Positions 23,913 to 31,909 of a DNA stretch of 33,882 nt are shown here, in pieces. The stretch lies in the NCBI GenBank assembly GCA_947502585.1, contig CANNAV010000032.1, positions 1-33,882 on the forward strand. Direction: 5' to 3'. The translations under genes were made by a program, and so were the position numbers. The first letter of the stretch is position 1. Each line of letters begins with the position of its first letter. The notes under the pieces were generated by a model, which saw only the letters and a list, made by a program, of their open reading frames with translations, made no database searches and was not told the origin of the DNA. Source of the stretch: an uncultured Pseudovibrio sp. (GTDB lineage: Bacteria > Pseudomonadota > Alphaproteobacteria > Rhizobiales > Stappiaceae).

Positions 23913-24689
23913 TTAGTACTTAAACATCTCAGAGAGGATACGTTCGTCCCAACTGTGTTCATTATCGAACATGATGCAGCTTTGTGCTGTGGCGTCCTGA
24001 TAGATGGTTGTGCTGATAACATTGCGGAATTCGCGGTGATCAGCTGCTGCGTTGACCGGGCGCTTATCTGATTCAAGTACTTCAATTTTAACGGTATTCT
24101 GCGTTGATAGCAGTGCGCCGCGCCAGCGTCTTGGGCGGAAGGCACTGATGGGTGTAAGTGCCATCAGAGGTGAGTCAATCGGCAAAATCGGACCATGGGC
24201 TGAAAGGTTATAAGCTGTGCTGCCCTGGGGAGTAGAAATAATGATTCCATCACATGCCAGCTCTTCCATACGGACGCGGCCATCAATGGAGATGCGCAGT
24301 TTTGCAGCCTGATGCGATTTGCGCAGGAAAGAAACTTCGTTGATTGCGCGGGCGGTAAACTCGTTTTCGTCCTTGTCAACAGCTTCGATGTTGAGTGGAT
24401 GAAGAGGTGTTATCTCTGCTTTTTCAATCCGTTCGAGCAGACCTTCGGTTTTGTACTCGTTCATTAAAAAACCGACTGAACCGCGATTCATGCCGTAGAT
24501 CGGCATGCCAGTGTCTATAAACTTATGTAGACAAGAGAGCATGACACCGTCGCCGCCGAGCGCGACAATGACGTCTGCGTCGTCTTGTGAGGCTGATCCG
24601 TATATCTTTTCCAGATCTTGGCGTGCAGCAAGCGCTTCCGGCGTATCGCTGGAAACAAACGTGATGCGGTTGATAGTCCTTCTCTTCAA
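23913..24689 (-). CDS. nadK: NAD kinase
   Basis: Phosphorylates NAD to NADP using ATP; cytosolic. Motifs: VIVALGGDGVMLSCLHK (GGDG, substrate and catalytic Asp), MNRGSVGFLMN (NxGxxGFL), and the CDGIIISTPQGSTAYNLSAH then GPILP segment. The frame starts at a TTG at 24707, but AGGGAGGAG lies inside that extension, right before a second TTG (24689) giving MKRRTINRITFVSSDTPEA, the normal family opening; I use that. The length is 258 residues. Downstream, 100-150 bases past its stop, is the IS debris; the coding end (RILSEMF) is undisturbed. Confidence 0.95.
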   Translation of the reverse strand: MKRRTINRITFVSSDTPEALAARQDLEKIYGSASQDDADVIVALGGDGVMLSCLHKFIDTGMPIYGMNRGSVGFLMNEYKTEGLLERIEKAEITPLHPLNIEAVDKDENEFTARAINEVSFLRKSHQAAKLRISIDGRVRMEELACDGIIISTPQGSTAYNLSAHGPILPIDSPLMALTPISAFRPRRWRGALLSTQNTVKIEVLESDKRPVNAAADHREFRNVISTTIYQDATAQSCIMFDNEHSWDERILSEMFKY

Positions 24690-25038
24690 AGACGGCTCCT
24701 CCCTCAAAAAGGAGGTAGCATGACTTCGGGAAAATTCAAACTGACTTTATGCCGTTTTTGTCGGATTGCCAATCCATTAGAACGTTACTGCTGCTTTTCA
24801 TTGTATAATATACGCATGATCCGTAAGTATGATGATGTATAAATATTCACTATTAATTGTTTGTGTTAGAATAAACATCAAGTTACAGAATTAAAACAGT
24901 GGTTATATTTGTTGATTTGTGGGTATTTATTGGAATAGATTTGGAGTATTCTGATTTTGTTGCAGATAGCTAAGGTTCTTCAGCATATCAATTATCAACA
25001 ATGTTGCGATCAAAATGTATTTCTTACTATTTCTTATT
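24690..25038. other. Intergenic region nadK-anmK, AT-rich
   Basis: About 350 bases upstream of nadK, very AT-rich from 24840 to 25020. No protein gene is seen. TTGCGA (25004-25009), 17 bases, CTATTT (25027-25032) is a weak promoter candidate for the small RNA described next. Confidence 0.4.
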
Positions 25039-25121
25039 GCTATGTGTAACTGAGACCTTTTGAACTTCAAGCAAGAGGTCGGTGGAAGCTTTTGCGCGGC
25101 GGCAGAAGCTTCCACCTTTTT
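25039..25121 (+). ncRNA. Candidate small RNA ending in two abutting hairpins
   Basis: Two hairpins lie back to back on +. The first is GACCTTTTG (25054-25062) with CAAGAGGTC (25072-25080), nine bp including one G-U. The second is GGTGGAAGCTT (25081-25091) with AAGCTTCCACC (25106-25116), 11 perfect bp, followed by TTTTT. The U-tract is on + only, although both neighbours (nadK, anmK) are on minus, so it cannot simply be their terminator. The start at about 25039 is inferred from a weak promoter (TTGCGA-17-CTATTT). It would be about 80 bases, the architecture of a trans-acting sRNA with a terminator. No Rfam family was recognised. Confidence 0.5.
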
Positions 25122-25138
25122 AGTTCTGGCAGGGTTAT

Positions 25139-26281
25139 CTAACTCGTGTGTTGGTGTGGGGTGGCCTTGACACCACCTGACATTGCCATTGGAACGCCTG
25201 TGGTTCCGGGAAAACTGATCGGTAATTTGCGATCGCATCTGGCTGCGAGGAAGGCGAAGCACTCGGCTTCCACTGCATCACCGCGCCAGCCAAGCTCCTC
25301 TGCCTGAATGATTTTTACGTTTGCCCGCGTTTCGATCTCTTTCAAAAGCTGCGGATTTTTGCGACCGCCACCACAGGCTACCAGGCCTGCCGGGCGTTTA
25401 GGTAAGATGTCCAACCCCTTGCCAACTGCGCTTGCGGCAAATGCCGTGAGCGTTGCTGCGCCGTTTTGCACGGAAAGGCCGGTTGCCATGTTTTGGGTGA
25501 AACTGTTGCGGTCGAGGGATTTGGGGAAGGGGGCTGTGAGGTAAGGGTGCTCGAGAAGCGTTCTGAGGCGGTCTTCGTCTACTTGTCCACTGGCTGCGAT
25601 GAGGCCGTCGCGGTCCATATCGCCGTGATTGTGTGCGTTTACCCAATCATTTATGGGCGCATTGGCCGGGCCTGTGTCGAAAGCAATCAGCGTATTCTGC
25701 CCGTCCCACCATGAGATGTTGCCGACGCCGCCCAGGTTCAGGATTGCTGTGTCCGCTGGATTGTCGGAAAGACCAGCGCTTCGTAACAGGGCCTGATGAT
25801 AGATGGCTGCGAGGGGAGCGCCTTGTCCGCCTGCTTCTATGTCTTGCGTTCTGAAGTCGTAAATTACCGAAATGCCAAGCATATCAGCGAGAATCTGACC
25901 GTCACCGAGCTGGCGGGTTGCGCCCTTCCGGCCATCTTTAGCGGCGCGATGCAGTACGGTTTGTCCATGAAAACCGATCAACGCAATATTTTGCGTTGAA
26001 ATGGAATTTTTTGAAAGGAAATGTGAAATCGCACGTGCCTGACCTTCGCTCAACGCCTTTTCCGCCCGAGCGAAGATTTCAGGTTCTTCGGAGGCAAAGT
26101 TCCACTCCTGAGCTGCTGTCATTGCTTCAGCAATCAGCTGGTTGGTCTCAGGGGGATAACTTGCCAGTGTGCAGGGGCCGAACTCTTCGATGGTATGTCC
26201 ATCGGTTTTAAGCATGGCAATATCGACTTTGCCGTCCAGTACCGTTCCGGTCATAAGACCAATGCACCATTGTGCTGCCAT
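25139..26281 (-). CDS. anmK: Anhydro-N-acetylmuramic acid kinase
   Basis: Phosphorylates and opens 1,6-anhydro-MurNAc from peptidoglycan turnover to MurNAc-6-phosphate, feeding cell-wall recycling; cytosolic. Sugar-kinase/Hsp70-like fold motifs: [18 protein letters not shown] (phosphate loop, LMSGTSxDG variant), [38 protein letters not shown], and [17 protein letters not shown]. At 380 residues it is of normal size. The ATG (MAAQWC) at 26281 has GGGGGAACAG immediately before it; the longer GTG start at 26293 is less likely. It stands alone; the candidate sRNA lies behind its 3' end on the other strand. Confidence 0.96.
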   Translation of the reverse strand: MAAQWCIGLMTGTVLDGKVDIAMLKTDGHTIEEFGPCTLASYPPETNQLIAEAMTAAQEWNFASEEPEIFARAEKALSEGQARAISHFLSKNSISTQNIALIGFHGQTVLHRAAKDGRKGATRQLGDGQILADMLGISVIYDFRTQDIEAGGQGAPLAAIYHQALLRSAGLSDNPADTAILNLGGVGNISWWDGQNTLIAFDTGPANAPINDWVNAHNHGDMDRDGLIAASGQVDEDRLRTLLEHPYLTAPFPKSLDRNSFTQNMATGLSVQNGAATLTAFAASAVGKGLDILPKRPAGLVACGGGRKNPQLLKEIETRANVKIIQAEELGWRGDAVEAECFAFLAARCDRKLPISFPGTTGVPMAMSGGVKATPHQHTS

Positions 26282-26738
26282 CTGTTCCCCCACTCACAAA
26301 ACCCGGTAGACTTAATACTTAAGAGACTTTGACCAGAACATACTGCTGCCGGGAAGGGTGTGTGCCTGACAGGCCCGTCTGCACGAAGTCTTTACGTCAT
26401 AGCCGGTTCTGATCGTGGAGACAAATGTTGGGTGAAGCAGGGTCGTGTGGTTCCGGCTGGCTACAGTGTCCATTGGCCAGATTGCCGGGCGCGCTTGTCA
26501 TCAACTATTATGATGAATTTCGGTTATGCAATCTCGGTTTACCTTGTTGCGTTCGGGTGACCGAGTAAATTTCCTCGCAATTAAGCGACTATTTAAAAAT
26601 AACATTCCATATATCAATAATACTATTATAAATAATACCTATATTATCAATGCTGGTTTGATGTAGCTCAATGCTGGTATGCCCTACAATAAATAATTGG
26701 AATAAGTGTAAAATTATCCTGTTTAACCGGAGGTGGAG
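26282..26738. other. Divergent intergenic region anmK / ompW-like gene
   Basis: A 457-base region with no gene I can support. A 66-codon + frame (26360-26560) has no good ribosome binding site and no recognisable content. The sequence turns strongly AT-rich at 26580-26700, where the porin promoter probably lies. Confidence 0.45.
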
Positions 26739-27431
26739 ATGAGTTTGAAAAGGGTGATGGGCCTAATTGTCACTGCTGCGATGGGGGTGTCTGCTGGTCA
26801 GGTTCTGGCTGCGGATTTGCCTGTACCGCAGGAAGATATTGTCGCTGCGGCTGTGTCTGAAAAAAGCCCCTGGCAGATTCGTGTGCGCGCTCTGGGTGTT
26901 GTTCCGATGGATGAGGGGCATGTCACAGGGGTTCCAGGGTCTGATTTGGCCTATTCGAGTACGGTGGTTCCGGAGTTGGATATCACCTATTACTTCACTG
27001 ACAATATTGCGGCTGAGTTGATATTGGGAACTACCTGGTCAGATGTTGATGGCGAGGGTAGTCTTCCAGGTGCGGGCGTAAGTGATATCGGGGAAACCTG
27101 GATCTTACCGCCAACGCTTACTTTACAGTACCACTTCACTAATTTTGGTAATTTTAAACCGTACATTGGTGCAGGTATCAACTACACGATTTTCTATAAT
27201 CAAGATGATGGAAATGATTCTAGGAAAATTGATATCGAAAACACATTTGGCGCAGCCCTGCAGGTTGGTTTCGACTACATGGTTGACGACCACTGGGGTG
27301 TGAACTTTGACGTTAAGAAATTGTTCCTTGAAGCAGATTACGATGTAACATTGAATAATAACGACAAAGTCTCAGGCACTGCCGAACTCAACCCCTGGCT
27401 GATTGGCGCTGGTGTTACCTACCGCTTCTGA
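26739..27431 (+). CDS. OmpW-family outer membrane protein
   Basis: A small eight-stranded beta-barrel of the OmpW family. The signal peptide (MSLKRVMGLIVTAAMGVSAG to VLAA, about 24) is followed by WQIRVRALGVVP (first strand), TYYFTDNIAAELILGTTW, LPPTLTLQYHF, FKPYIGAGINYTIFY, FGAALQVGFDYMVDDHWGVN then FDVKKLF, and a C-terminal strand ending in Phe (IGAGVTYRF), the barrel-assembly signal. OmpW proteins form narrow hydrophobic channels for small nonpolar molecules, and in other bacteria respond to stress or oxygen; the cargo here is unknown. The ATG at 26739 follows GGAGG; a GTG two codons earlier is the alternative. A strong terminator follows. Confidence 0.94.
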   Translation: MSLKRVMGLIVTAAMGVSAGQVLAADLPVPQEDIVAAAVSEKSPWQIRVRALGVVPMDEGHVTGVPGSDLAYSSTVVPELDITYYFTDNIAAELILGTTWSDVDGEGSLPGAGVSDIGETWILPPTLTLQYHFTNFGNFKPYIGAGINYTIFYNQDDGNDSRKIDIENTFGAALQVGFDYMVDDHWGVNFDVKKLFLEADYDVTLNNNDKVSGTAELNPWLIGAGVTYRF

Positions 27432-27459
27432 GGGTGTTTTGGCTGCTTTTTAAAAACAG

Positions 27460-27496
27460 AAGGCCTGGGTGTGTGAGCACCCGGGCCTTTTGTTTT
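27460..27496 (+). terminator. Intrinsic terminator after ompW-like gene
   Basis: AAGGCCTGGGTG (27460-27471) pairs with CACCCGGGCCTT (27478-27489, one G-U) around a six-base loop, followed by TTGTTTT. It closes the porin transcript 28 bases after the stop. Confidence 0.88.
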
Positions 27497-27686
27497 GAGT
27501 AATGCCAGGCTTTTATGAGGAAGTTGGCGTTTTAGGCGTGCTGCCTGACCGAATGGTAGGTCGATCGTGGCGCCGCCTGCCGTGCTTTGAGCCTGACAAT
27601 CTCACAAGATCTGTTTTCAGCTTCTCAAATTCACCGTAAATGAACAAGCTTACGCCCAGATAATCAATGTGCTCCCCGTTCCTTTC
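27497..27686. other. Non-coding spacer before hxlR-type gene
   Basis: With the operator candidate below, this forms a gap of about 360 bases between the porin terminator and the regulator gene. No gene is recognisable. Confidence 0.4.
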
Positions 27687-27711
27687 ACAGGTTCATTGAA
27701 ATGACACCTGT
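27687..27711. promoter_or_regulatory. Inverted repeat, candidate HxlR-type operator
   Basis: ACAGGTTCATT and AATGACACCTGT face each other around one G, a near-perfect dyad of about 25 bases (one base missing in the left arm). It is 145 bases upstream of the HxlR-type regulator start, just before TATAAG. It is a plausible autoregulatory site; no direct proof. Confidence 0.4.
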
Positions 27712-27855
27712 ATAAGCTGGCTGTGCCTTGATAAGGGACAGGTATTGCAGGACCGGAGTATTTTGTGCTGACTAAGACAAAGAGCCAGGTTGCCCAAAAG
27801 GTCAACTGGAAATAGCTTCTTTAAACGAAGTTATATTAAAGTGCCGGAGCCGGAA

Positions 27856-28368
27856 ATGAGCGGTGCGCGACGAAGCTTTGCAGGTGTTGACTGCGCGGTT
27901 GCTCAGGCAATCGAGCAGATGGGTGATCCATGGATTCTGCTTATCCTGAGATGCCAGTTTCAAGGCATCAGGCGCTTTGATGACTTTCAGGGCCATTTGC
28001 AAATCTCTACCAGTGTGCTGACTGATCGTTTGAGACGACTGGTCCAGGCCGGTTTGCTGCGTAAGGAGCAGGACCGGAAGGACAAGCGCGGAACGGTTTA
28101 TCTGCTCACCGGGAAGGGTATGGACTTTTATCCGGTCATGATTGCGTTGCACCAATGGAGTGAGCGCTGGGAAGCCCGTGAAGGCGGGCCGAGACTGGAA
28201 CTTCTGGACAAGAAAAATGGTGAGCCGGTGCGTGATGTGCGTGTGCTCTCGCAAGACTACAGAGAGTTGAGCGCCCGGGATGTTCTGGCTCTGGTTGATG
28301 ACCAGAGCGGTGAGATGATGCAGGACATTCAGGAGAGATTGAAGCGCCGGAGAGGTGAGGCTGCCTGA
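27856..28368 (+). CDS. HxlR-family winged-helix transcriptional regulator
   Basis: The 170-residue DNA-binding domain is of the HxlR (PF01638) type: GVDCAVAQAIEQMGDPWILL (the N-terminal Cys typical of redox or aldehyde-sensing members), FQGIRRFDDFQGHLQISTSV then LTDRLRRLVQAGLL (recognition helix), and the wing KRGTVYLLTGKG. The C-terminal about 60 residues are less conserved. The frame opens at a TTG at 27790, but the ATG at 27856 has CCGGAGCCGGAA upstream and gives the usual MSGARRSF start. The nitronate monooxygenase gene starts 50 bases after its stop, so it probably regulates that gene, and the upstream inverted repeat may be its operator. Confidence 0.92.
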   Translation: MSGARRSFAGVDCAVAQAIEQMGDPWILLILRCQFQGIRRFDDFQGHLQISTSVLTDRLRRLVQAGLLRKEQDRKDKRGTVYLLTGKGMDFYPVMIALHQWSERWEAREGGPRLELLDKKNGEPVRDVRVLSQDYRELSARDVLALVDDQSGEMMQDIQERLKRRRGEAA

Positions 28369-28418
28369 TTTTGAGATAAAACGGGTCGTAAATTAAATTG
28401 TAAGGGAGCGTGTCTGAA

Positions 28419-29408
28419 ATGGCTTTGCCAGATATTTTGAAGAATAAGTTGCGCCTGCCAGTTGTTGGCAGTCCTTTGTTTATCATCAGTAATCCAGACC
28501 TTGTGATTGCTCAGTGTAAGGCGGGGATTGTTGGGTCTTTTCCGGCGCTGAATGCCCGCCCTCAGGAAAAGCTGGAAGAGTGGTTGACCTGGATAACAGA
28601 AGAGCTGGCAGCTTATGACGCGGCAAATCCAGATAAGCCTTCGGCCCCGTTCGCAGTGAACCAGATTGTGCATCGCTCCAATGATCGTCTTCAGCACGAT
28701 GTTGAGCTTTGCGTAAAGTACAAGGTGCCGATTGTGATTACCTCTCTTGGCGCGCGGCCTGAGGTGTTTGATGCGGTTCATTCCTATGGCGGTATCGTGC
28801 TGCATGACATCATTACCAACACCCATGCGCATAAGGCGATTGACAAGGGGGCTGACGGGTTGATTGCCGTTGCCGCCGGTGCCGGTGGGCATGCAGGGAC
28901 AACCTCTCCATTTGCACTTATTCAGGAAATCCGTGAGTGGTATGATGGCCCGCTTCTGCTTTCAGGCAGTATCAGCACAGGCAAGTCTATCCTTGCTTCT
29001 CAGGTGATGGGTGCTGATCTGGCTTATATCGGCTCTGCCTTTATTGCGACTGAGGAAGCCAATGCTCAGCAGACCTATAAGCAGATGATCGTTGATAGTG
29101 GGGCTGAGGATATTGTATATTCCAACCTGTTTACCGGCGTGCATGGCAACTATCTCAAGCCATCCATCGAACAGGCTGGAATGGATCCGGGAAATCTGCC
29201 GGAAGGCGATCTGAAGACCATGGATTTTCACAGTGCTGACAAGGGAAAGCCGAAGAGCTGGAAAGAGATCTGGGGCTGCGGTCAGGGAATTGGTGCGGTG
29301 AAGTCCATCGGCAGTACCGGTGATCTGGTTGCGCGGCTGTCTTCAGAATATGACGCGGCCTGCAAAACGGTGACGGCACAGGCTTTGGTGCTGGAGCCTG
29401 CTGAATAA
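28419..29408 (+). CDS. Nitronate monooxygenase / 2-nitropropane dioxygenase family
   Basis: FMN-dependent TIM-barrel enzyme that oxidises alkyl nitronates (a detoxifying activity in characterised members). Landmarks: LRLPVVGSPLFIISNPDLVI (N-terminal flavin region), ALNARP (about 44), FAVNQIVHRSNDRL, VITSLGARPEVFDAVHSYGG and KGADGLIAVAAGAGGHAGTT (flavin-phosphate region; the usual catalytic-His block), and LLLSGSISTGKSILASQVMG then ADLAYIGSAFIATEEA. The length of 329 is normal. The ATG at 28419 sits ten bases from GGGAG; a GTG three codons earlier is possible. It follows an HxlR regulator. The physiological nitro compound is unknown. Confidence 0.92.
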   Translation: MALPDILKNKLRLPVVGSPLFIISNPDLVIAQCKAGIVGSFPALNARPQEKLEEWLTWITEELAAYDAANPDKPSAPFAVNQIVHRSNDRLQHDVELCVKYKVPIVITSLGARPEVFDAVHSYGGIVLHDIITNTHAHKAIDKGADGLIAVAAGAGGHAGTTSPFALIQEIREWYDGPLLLSGSISTGKSILASQVMGADLAYIGSAFIATEEANAQQTYKQMIVDSGAEDIVYSNLFTGVHGNYLKPSIEQAGMDPGNLPEGDLKTMDFHSADKGKPKSWKEIWGCGQGIGAVKSIGSTGDLVARLSSEYDAACKTVTAQALVLEPAE

Positions 29409-29464
29409 GCCGGTCTTGTGTGGTGGTTTGTATGATACCTGCAAGCCAGCCCGATTTGATGCAC

Positions 29465-29501
29465 AAAAAAGGTTGCCGGGTCTGGCACAGCAACCTTTTT
29501 T
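29465..29501 (+). terminator. Intrinsic terminator after nitronate monooxygenase
   Basis: AAAAAAGGTTGC pairs with GCAACCTTTTTT around a 13-base loop, with U-runs on both ends, so it could act on either strand. It closes the HxlR-monooxygenase transcript. Confidence 0.87.
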
Positions 29502-29581
29502 CACATCTGCGCTGATGTTTCGTCCTTATCAGTGTCCTGCCATGATTTCGTAGGTGTGGGGCCAAACAAGAAGGAAGAAAA

Positions 29582-29959
29582 ATGCGTATCTTTTGGTGTC
29601 CCGGCCTTTTACTGGCCGTATCTTTCATAGTTGCCTCTGAAGGCTATGCTCAGGGGAGTTCCAGTCAGGTCTCTCCACCCATGACACAATATTGTAACCG
29701 TGGCGATGTGCTGTATGCGAATGGAAGCAGTACAGACAGTCTCATGCCGATGATCAAATGCGGCCAGAACTCGTTGGTTTACCAACGCAGCAACTTAAGC
29801 TTTCCGTTGCCCGTTGTCACAAACGGCAAACTGTCCGTCAACAATGCAAATGGCGCTTGTGAGAGCGCAAAAGCTGCTGGTGCAGAGGCAATCGTCAGCA
29901 ACATCCAGTCTCTTTGCAACACGACGCTGTGGCCGAACTCCTGTGAAAAGTGTAATTGA
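29582..29959 (+). CDS. Hypothetical exported cysteine-containing protein
   Basis: A 125-residue frame with a clear signal peptide (MRIFWCPGLLLAVSFIVASE to YAQ, about 24). The mature part contains six cysteines (about 38, 60, 93, 112, 121 and 124), including a terminal SCEKCN, that could form disulfides. It has a Ser/Thr/Asn-rich composition and no charged low-complexity. GGAAGAAAA lies directly before the ATG. No family was recognised; a small secreted or periplasmic protein is the safe reading. It stands alone between a terminator and an inverted repeat. Confidence 0.65.
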   Translation: MRIFWCPGLLLAVSFIVASEGYAQGSSSQVSPPMTQYCNRGDVLYANGSSTDSLMPMIKCGQNSLVYQRSNLSFPLPVVTNGKLSVNNANGACESAKAAGAEAIVSNIQSLCNTTLWPNSCEKCN

Positions 29960-29976
29960 TCATACAATATATCAAA

Positions 29977-30018
29977 GGCAGTATTGATTGCTGTAGTCCT
30001 GAAGTAATCAATACTGCC
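29977..30018. terminator. Perfect 13-bp inverted repeat after exported protein gene
   Basis: GGCAGTATTGATT pairs with AATCAATACTGCC around a 16-base loop, 17 bases after the stop of the exported-protein gene. There is no good U-tract, so it may be an mRNA-stabilising hairpin rather than an intrinsic terminator. Confidence 0.45.
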
Positions 30019-30172
30019 TATGTTGTTGGTTTAATCTCAATGTATAGCGCGAAATATTCAATATTATACATTATAGGTATAATTACGCCTGATGGACATC
30101 TGTGAGAAACTCTGTTGCATAAAACTGGTGTATTTCTGGCGTTATATTGCCAGGGTCTGGTAACTTTAGAAA

Positions 30173-30205
30173 GTTGATTTCAAAATACACTTATGCAAAA
30201 TCAAC
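30173..30205. promoter_or_regulatory. Inverted repeat in leader of first NSS transporter
   Basis: GTTGATTT (30173-30180) and AAATCAAC (30198-30205) form an eight-bp dyad ending 18 bases before the ATG. It could be an operator or an mRNA stem near the ribosome binding site. Only the symmetry supports it. Confidence 0.3.
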
Positions 30206-30223
30206 AGGAATGGCTTAGGTCAC

Positions 30224-31558
30224 ATGCAACGAGAGCATTGGGGAAGTCGTATAGGCTTCATTCTGGCTGCTGCAGGTTCAGCAGTTGGATTAGGTAATAT
30301 CTGGAAATTTCCATATTTGGTTGGTGCGGAAGGCGGCGGGGCGTTCCTCGTGGTCTATGTAGCGTTTTTGATCGTGATTGGTTTGTGTGTGATGATCGCA
30401 GAGATCGCGCTGGGCCGTCAGGCTCAGGCCAATCCATTCAGCGCGTTCAGGCGTGTTGGGGGTGCAGGCTGGTCGATTTTCGGCCTTCTGGCTATCCTGA
30501 CCGCATTTTTAATTCTCTCGTTTTATTCCGTTGTTGGTGGCTGGACCATCGCTTACGTGATTAAGACAATAACCGGTGCATTTTCCGGTTATTCTGATGT
30601 GGAGTTTAAAGGACACTTTAATGCTCTTGTATCAGATGCGGTCGAGCCGATCATTTATCACGCTGCCTTTATGGCGCTTGGTGTGCTGATCGTGATCAAT
30701 GGCATTTCCGGTGGTATTGAGAAGGCTTCCAGGATCATGATGCCTCTCCTGTTTGTCCTGCTGGGGCTGTTAGTCATTCGTTCTCTTACCCTTGAGGGGG
30801 CATGGGCAGGTGTTGAATATTTCCTCGTTCCTGACTGGTCTCACCTGAATGCGGACATGGTTGCCGCAGCTCTGGGACAGGCGTTCTTCACACTCTCTCT
30901 GGGTATGGGTGCCCTGATTACCTACGGTTCTTATCTGGGTAAGAAAGAGAGCATTCCAAACGCAGCTCTATGGGTTGTCGGCCTTGACCTTCTGGTCGCT
31001 GTTCTGGCCGGCTTTCTAATTCTGCCTGCTGTGTTTGCATTCAACATGGACCCGGCTGCAGGCCCAGGTCTGACTTTCATCACACTGCCAGCAATTTTTG
31101 CTGAGCTGCCGTTTGGCATGTTTATCCAGCTTTGCTTCTTCGTGTTGCTGTTTGTGGCTGCAATCACCTCCGCGATTTCCCTGATGCAGGTCGTGGTAGC
31201 GTTCATTTGCGAAGAGTTCAATGTGGCCCGTAAGGCGGCAACAATCTGGGTCGGCATTGTGATCTTCCTCTTTGGTGTTCCAAGTTCTCTGGCGATGGGC
31301 GTGTGGGGTGATATCACGTTCTTTGAGCTGAATTTCTTTGATTTTCTTGGCTACCTCACTGACAACTACTTCCTGCCGCTTGGCGCGATTGCAACCTGTC
31401 TGGTTGCCGGTTGGGTGAGCTATGACAAGTTTGCTGCGGAAGTGACCAATAAGGGCGAACGTCCGTTTGCCTATCTGATAGCGTGGAAATGGATGTGCCG
31501 TGTGGTTGCACCACTTGCGATCATCTGGGTGATGGTCGATTCCATCTTTGGAGCATGA
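30224..31558 (+). CDS. Sodium-dependent transporter, NSS (SNF) family
   Basis: LeuT-fold sodium symporter, inner membrane. The 444 residues fit about 11 transmembrane helices. The signature WGSRIGFILAAAGSAVGLGN then IWKFPYLVG is TM1 with the unwound substrate- and sodium-binding region; GGGAFLVVYVAFLIVIG is TM2; SLGMGALITYGSYLGK is the TM6 core; ITSAISLMQVVVAFICEEF holds the TM8 sodium-site serines. Bacterial members carry amino acids or related solutes, but the specificity is not readable. A paralogue lies 726 bases downstream in the same direction. The ribosome binding site is weak (AACAGGAATGGC). An intrinsic terminator follows, so it is its own unit. Confidence 0.95.
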   Translation: MQREHWGSRIGFILAAAGSAVGLGNIWKFPYLVGAEGGGAFLVVYVAFLIVIGLCVMIAEIALGRQAQANPFSAFRRVGGAGWSIFGLLAILTAFLILSFYSVVGGWTIAYVIKTITGAFSGYSDVEFKGHFNALVSDAVEPIIYHAAFMALGVLIVINGISGGIEKASRIMMPLLFVLLGLLVIRSLTLEGAWAGVEYFLVPDWSHLNADMVAAALGQAFFTLSLGMGALITYGSYLGKKESIPNAALWVVGLDLLVAVLAGFLILPAVFAFNMDPAAGPGLTFITLPAIFAELPFGMFIQLCFFVLLFVAAITSAISLMQVVVAFICEEFNVARKAATIWVGIVIFLFGVPSSLAMGVWGDITFFELNFFDFLGYLTDNYFLPLGAIATCLVAGWVSYDKFAAEVTNKGERPFAYLIAWKWMCRVVAPLAIIWVMVDSIFGA

Positions 31559-31578
31559 AGCTTCGCTCAAAAGCAATG

Positions 31579-31608
31579 AAAAGGCCGCCAGTTCTGGTGG
31601 CCTTTTTT
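31579..31608 (+). terminator. Intrinsic terminator after first NSS transporter
   Basis: GGCCGCCAG and CTGGTGGCC pair (one G-U) around TT, flanked by AAAA and TTTTTT. It ends the transporter transcript. Confidence 0.88.
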
Positions 31609-31726
31609 AATACTGTTCTGTGATTGGCCGTAGCCTGACTTATTCCGGGCCGGATAAGAGAGGAGGATGTACCTGCCGGGCAATGCAATGCCCTTTGCCC
31701 GGGATGGATTGATAAGGAGCCAGGTT

Positions 31727-31855
31727 ATGTTGAGACAGCTGAAGCGCTACTGGGTGCATTCCATGAATGCCAGATTGCCGCGGGAATTCGCATGCCTGGA
31801 CGAAGAAAAGCAGGCAAGATACCGCTGTGTAAGGACGCGCTGGCCAGAAACCTGA
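31727..31855 (+). CDS. Possible 42-residue small basic protein
   Basis: ATG preceded by AAGGAG eight bases upstream opens a 42-codon frame: MLRQLKRYWVHSMNARLPRE followed by FACLDEEKQARYRC and VRTRWPET. The product is basic, aromatic-rich and has two cysteines; there is no signal or membrane helix. A good terminator (31882-31909) follows 27 bases after its stop and the first transporter's terminator precedes it, so the region has the outline of an independent small gene. No family was recognised. The frame stays open upstream to 31667 with no better start. Confidence 0.5.
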   Translation: MLRQLKRYWVHSMNARLPREFACLDEEKQARYRCVRTRWPET

Positions 31856-31881
31856 GGCCTGACCACGGCCCGGCAAGATGA

Positions 31882-31909
31882 AAAAGCACCGTTTGAGCGG
31901 TGCTTTTGT
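31882..31909 (+). terminator. Intrinsic terminator after the 42-codon ORF
   Basis: AAAAGCACCG pairs perfectly with CGGTGCTTTT around a six-base loop, then GTG. It implies a + transcript between the two NSS genes and supports the small ORF or an unannotated RNA. Confidence 0.8.

Noticed and set aside
23612-24145. 177-codon minus frame overlapping the nadK 3' end
   Set aside because: Only its last 34 codons resemble anything (IS30 tail); the rest is the wrong frame of nadK and IS debris.
26360-26560. 66-codon + frame upstream of the porin
   Set aside because: Weak start context, no family features, no conserved pattern visible.
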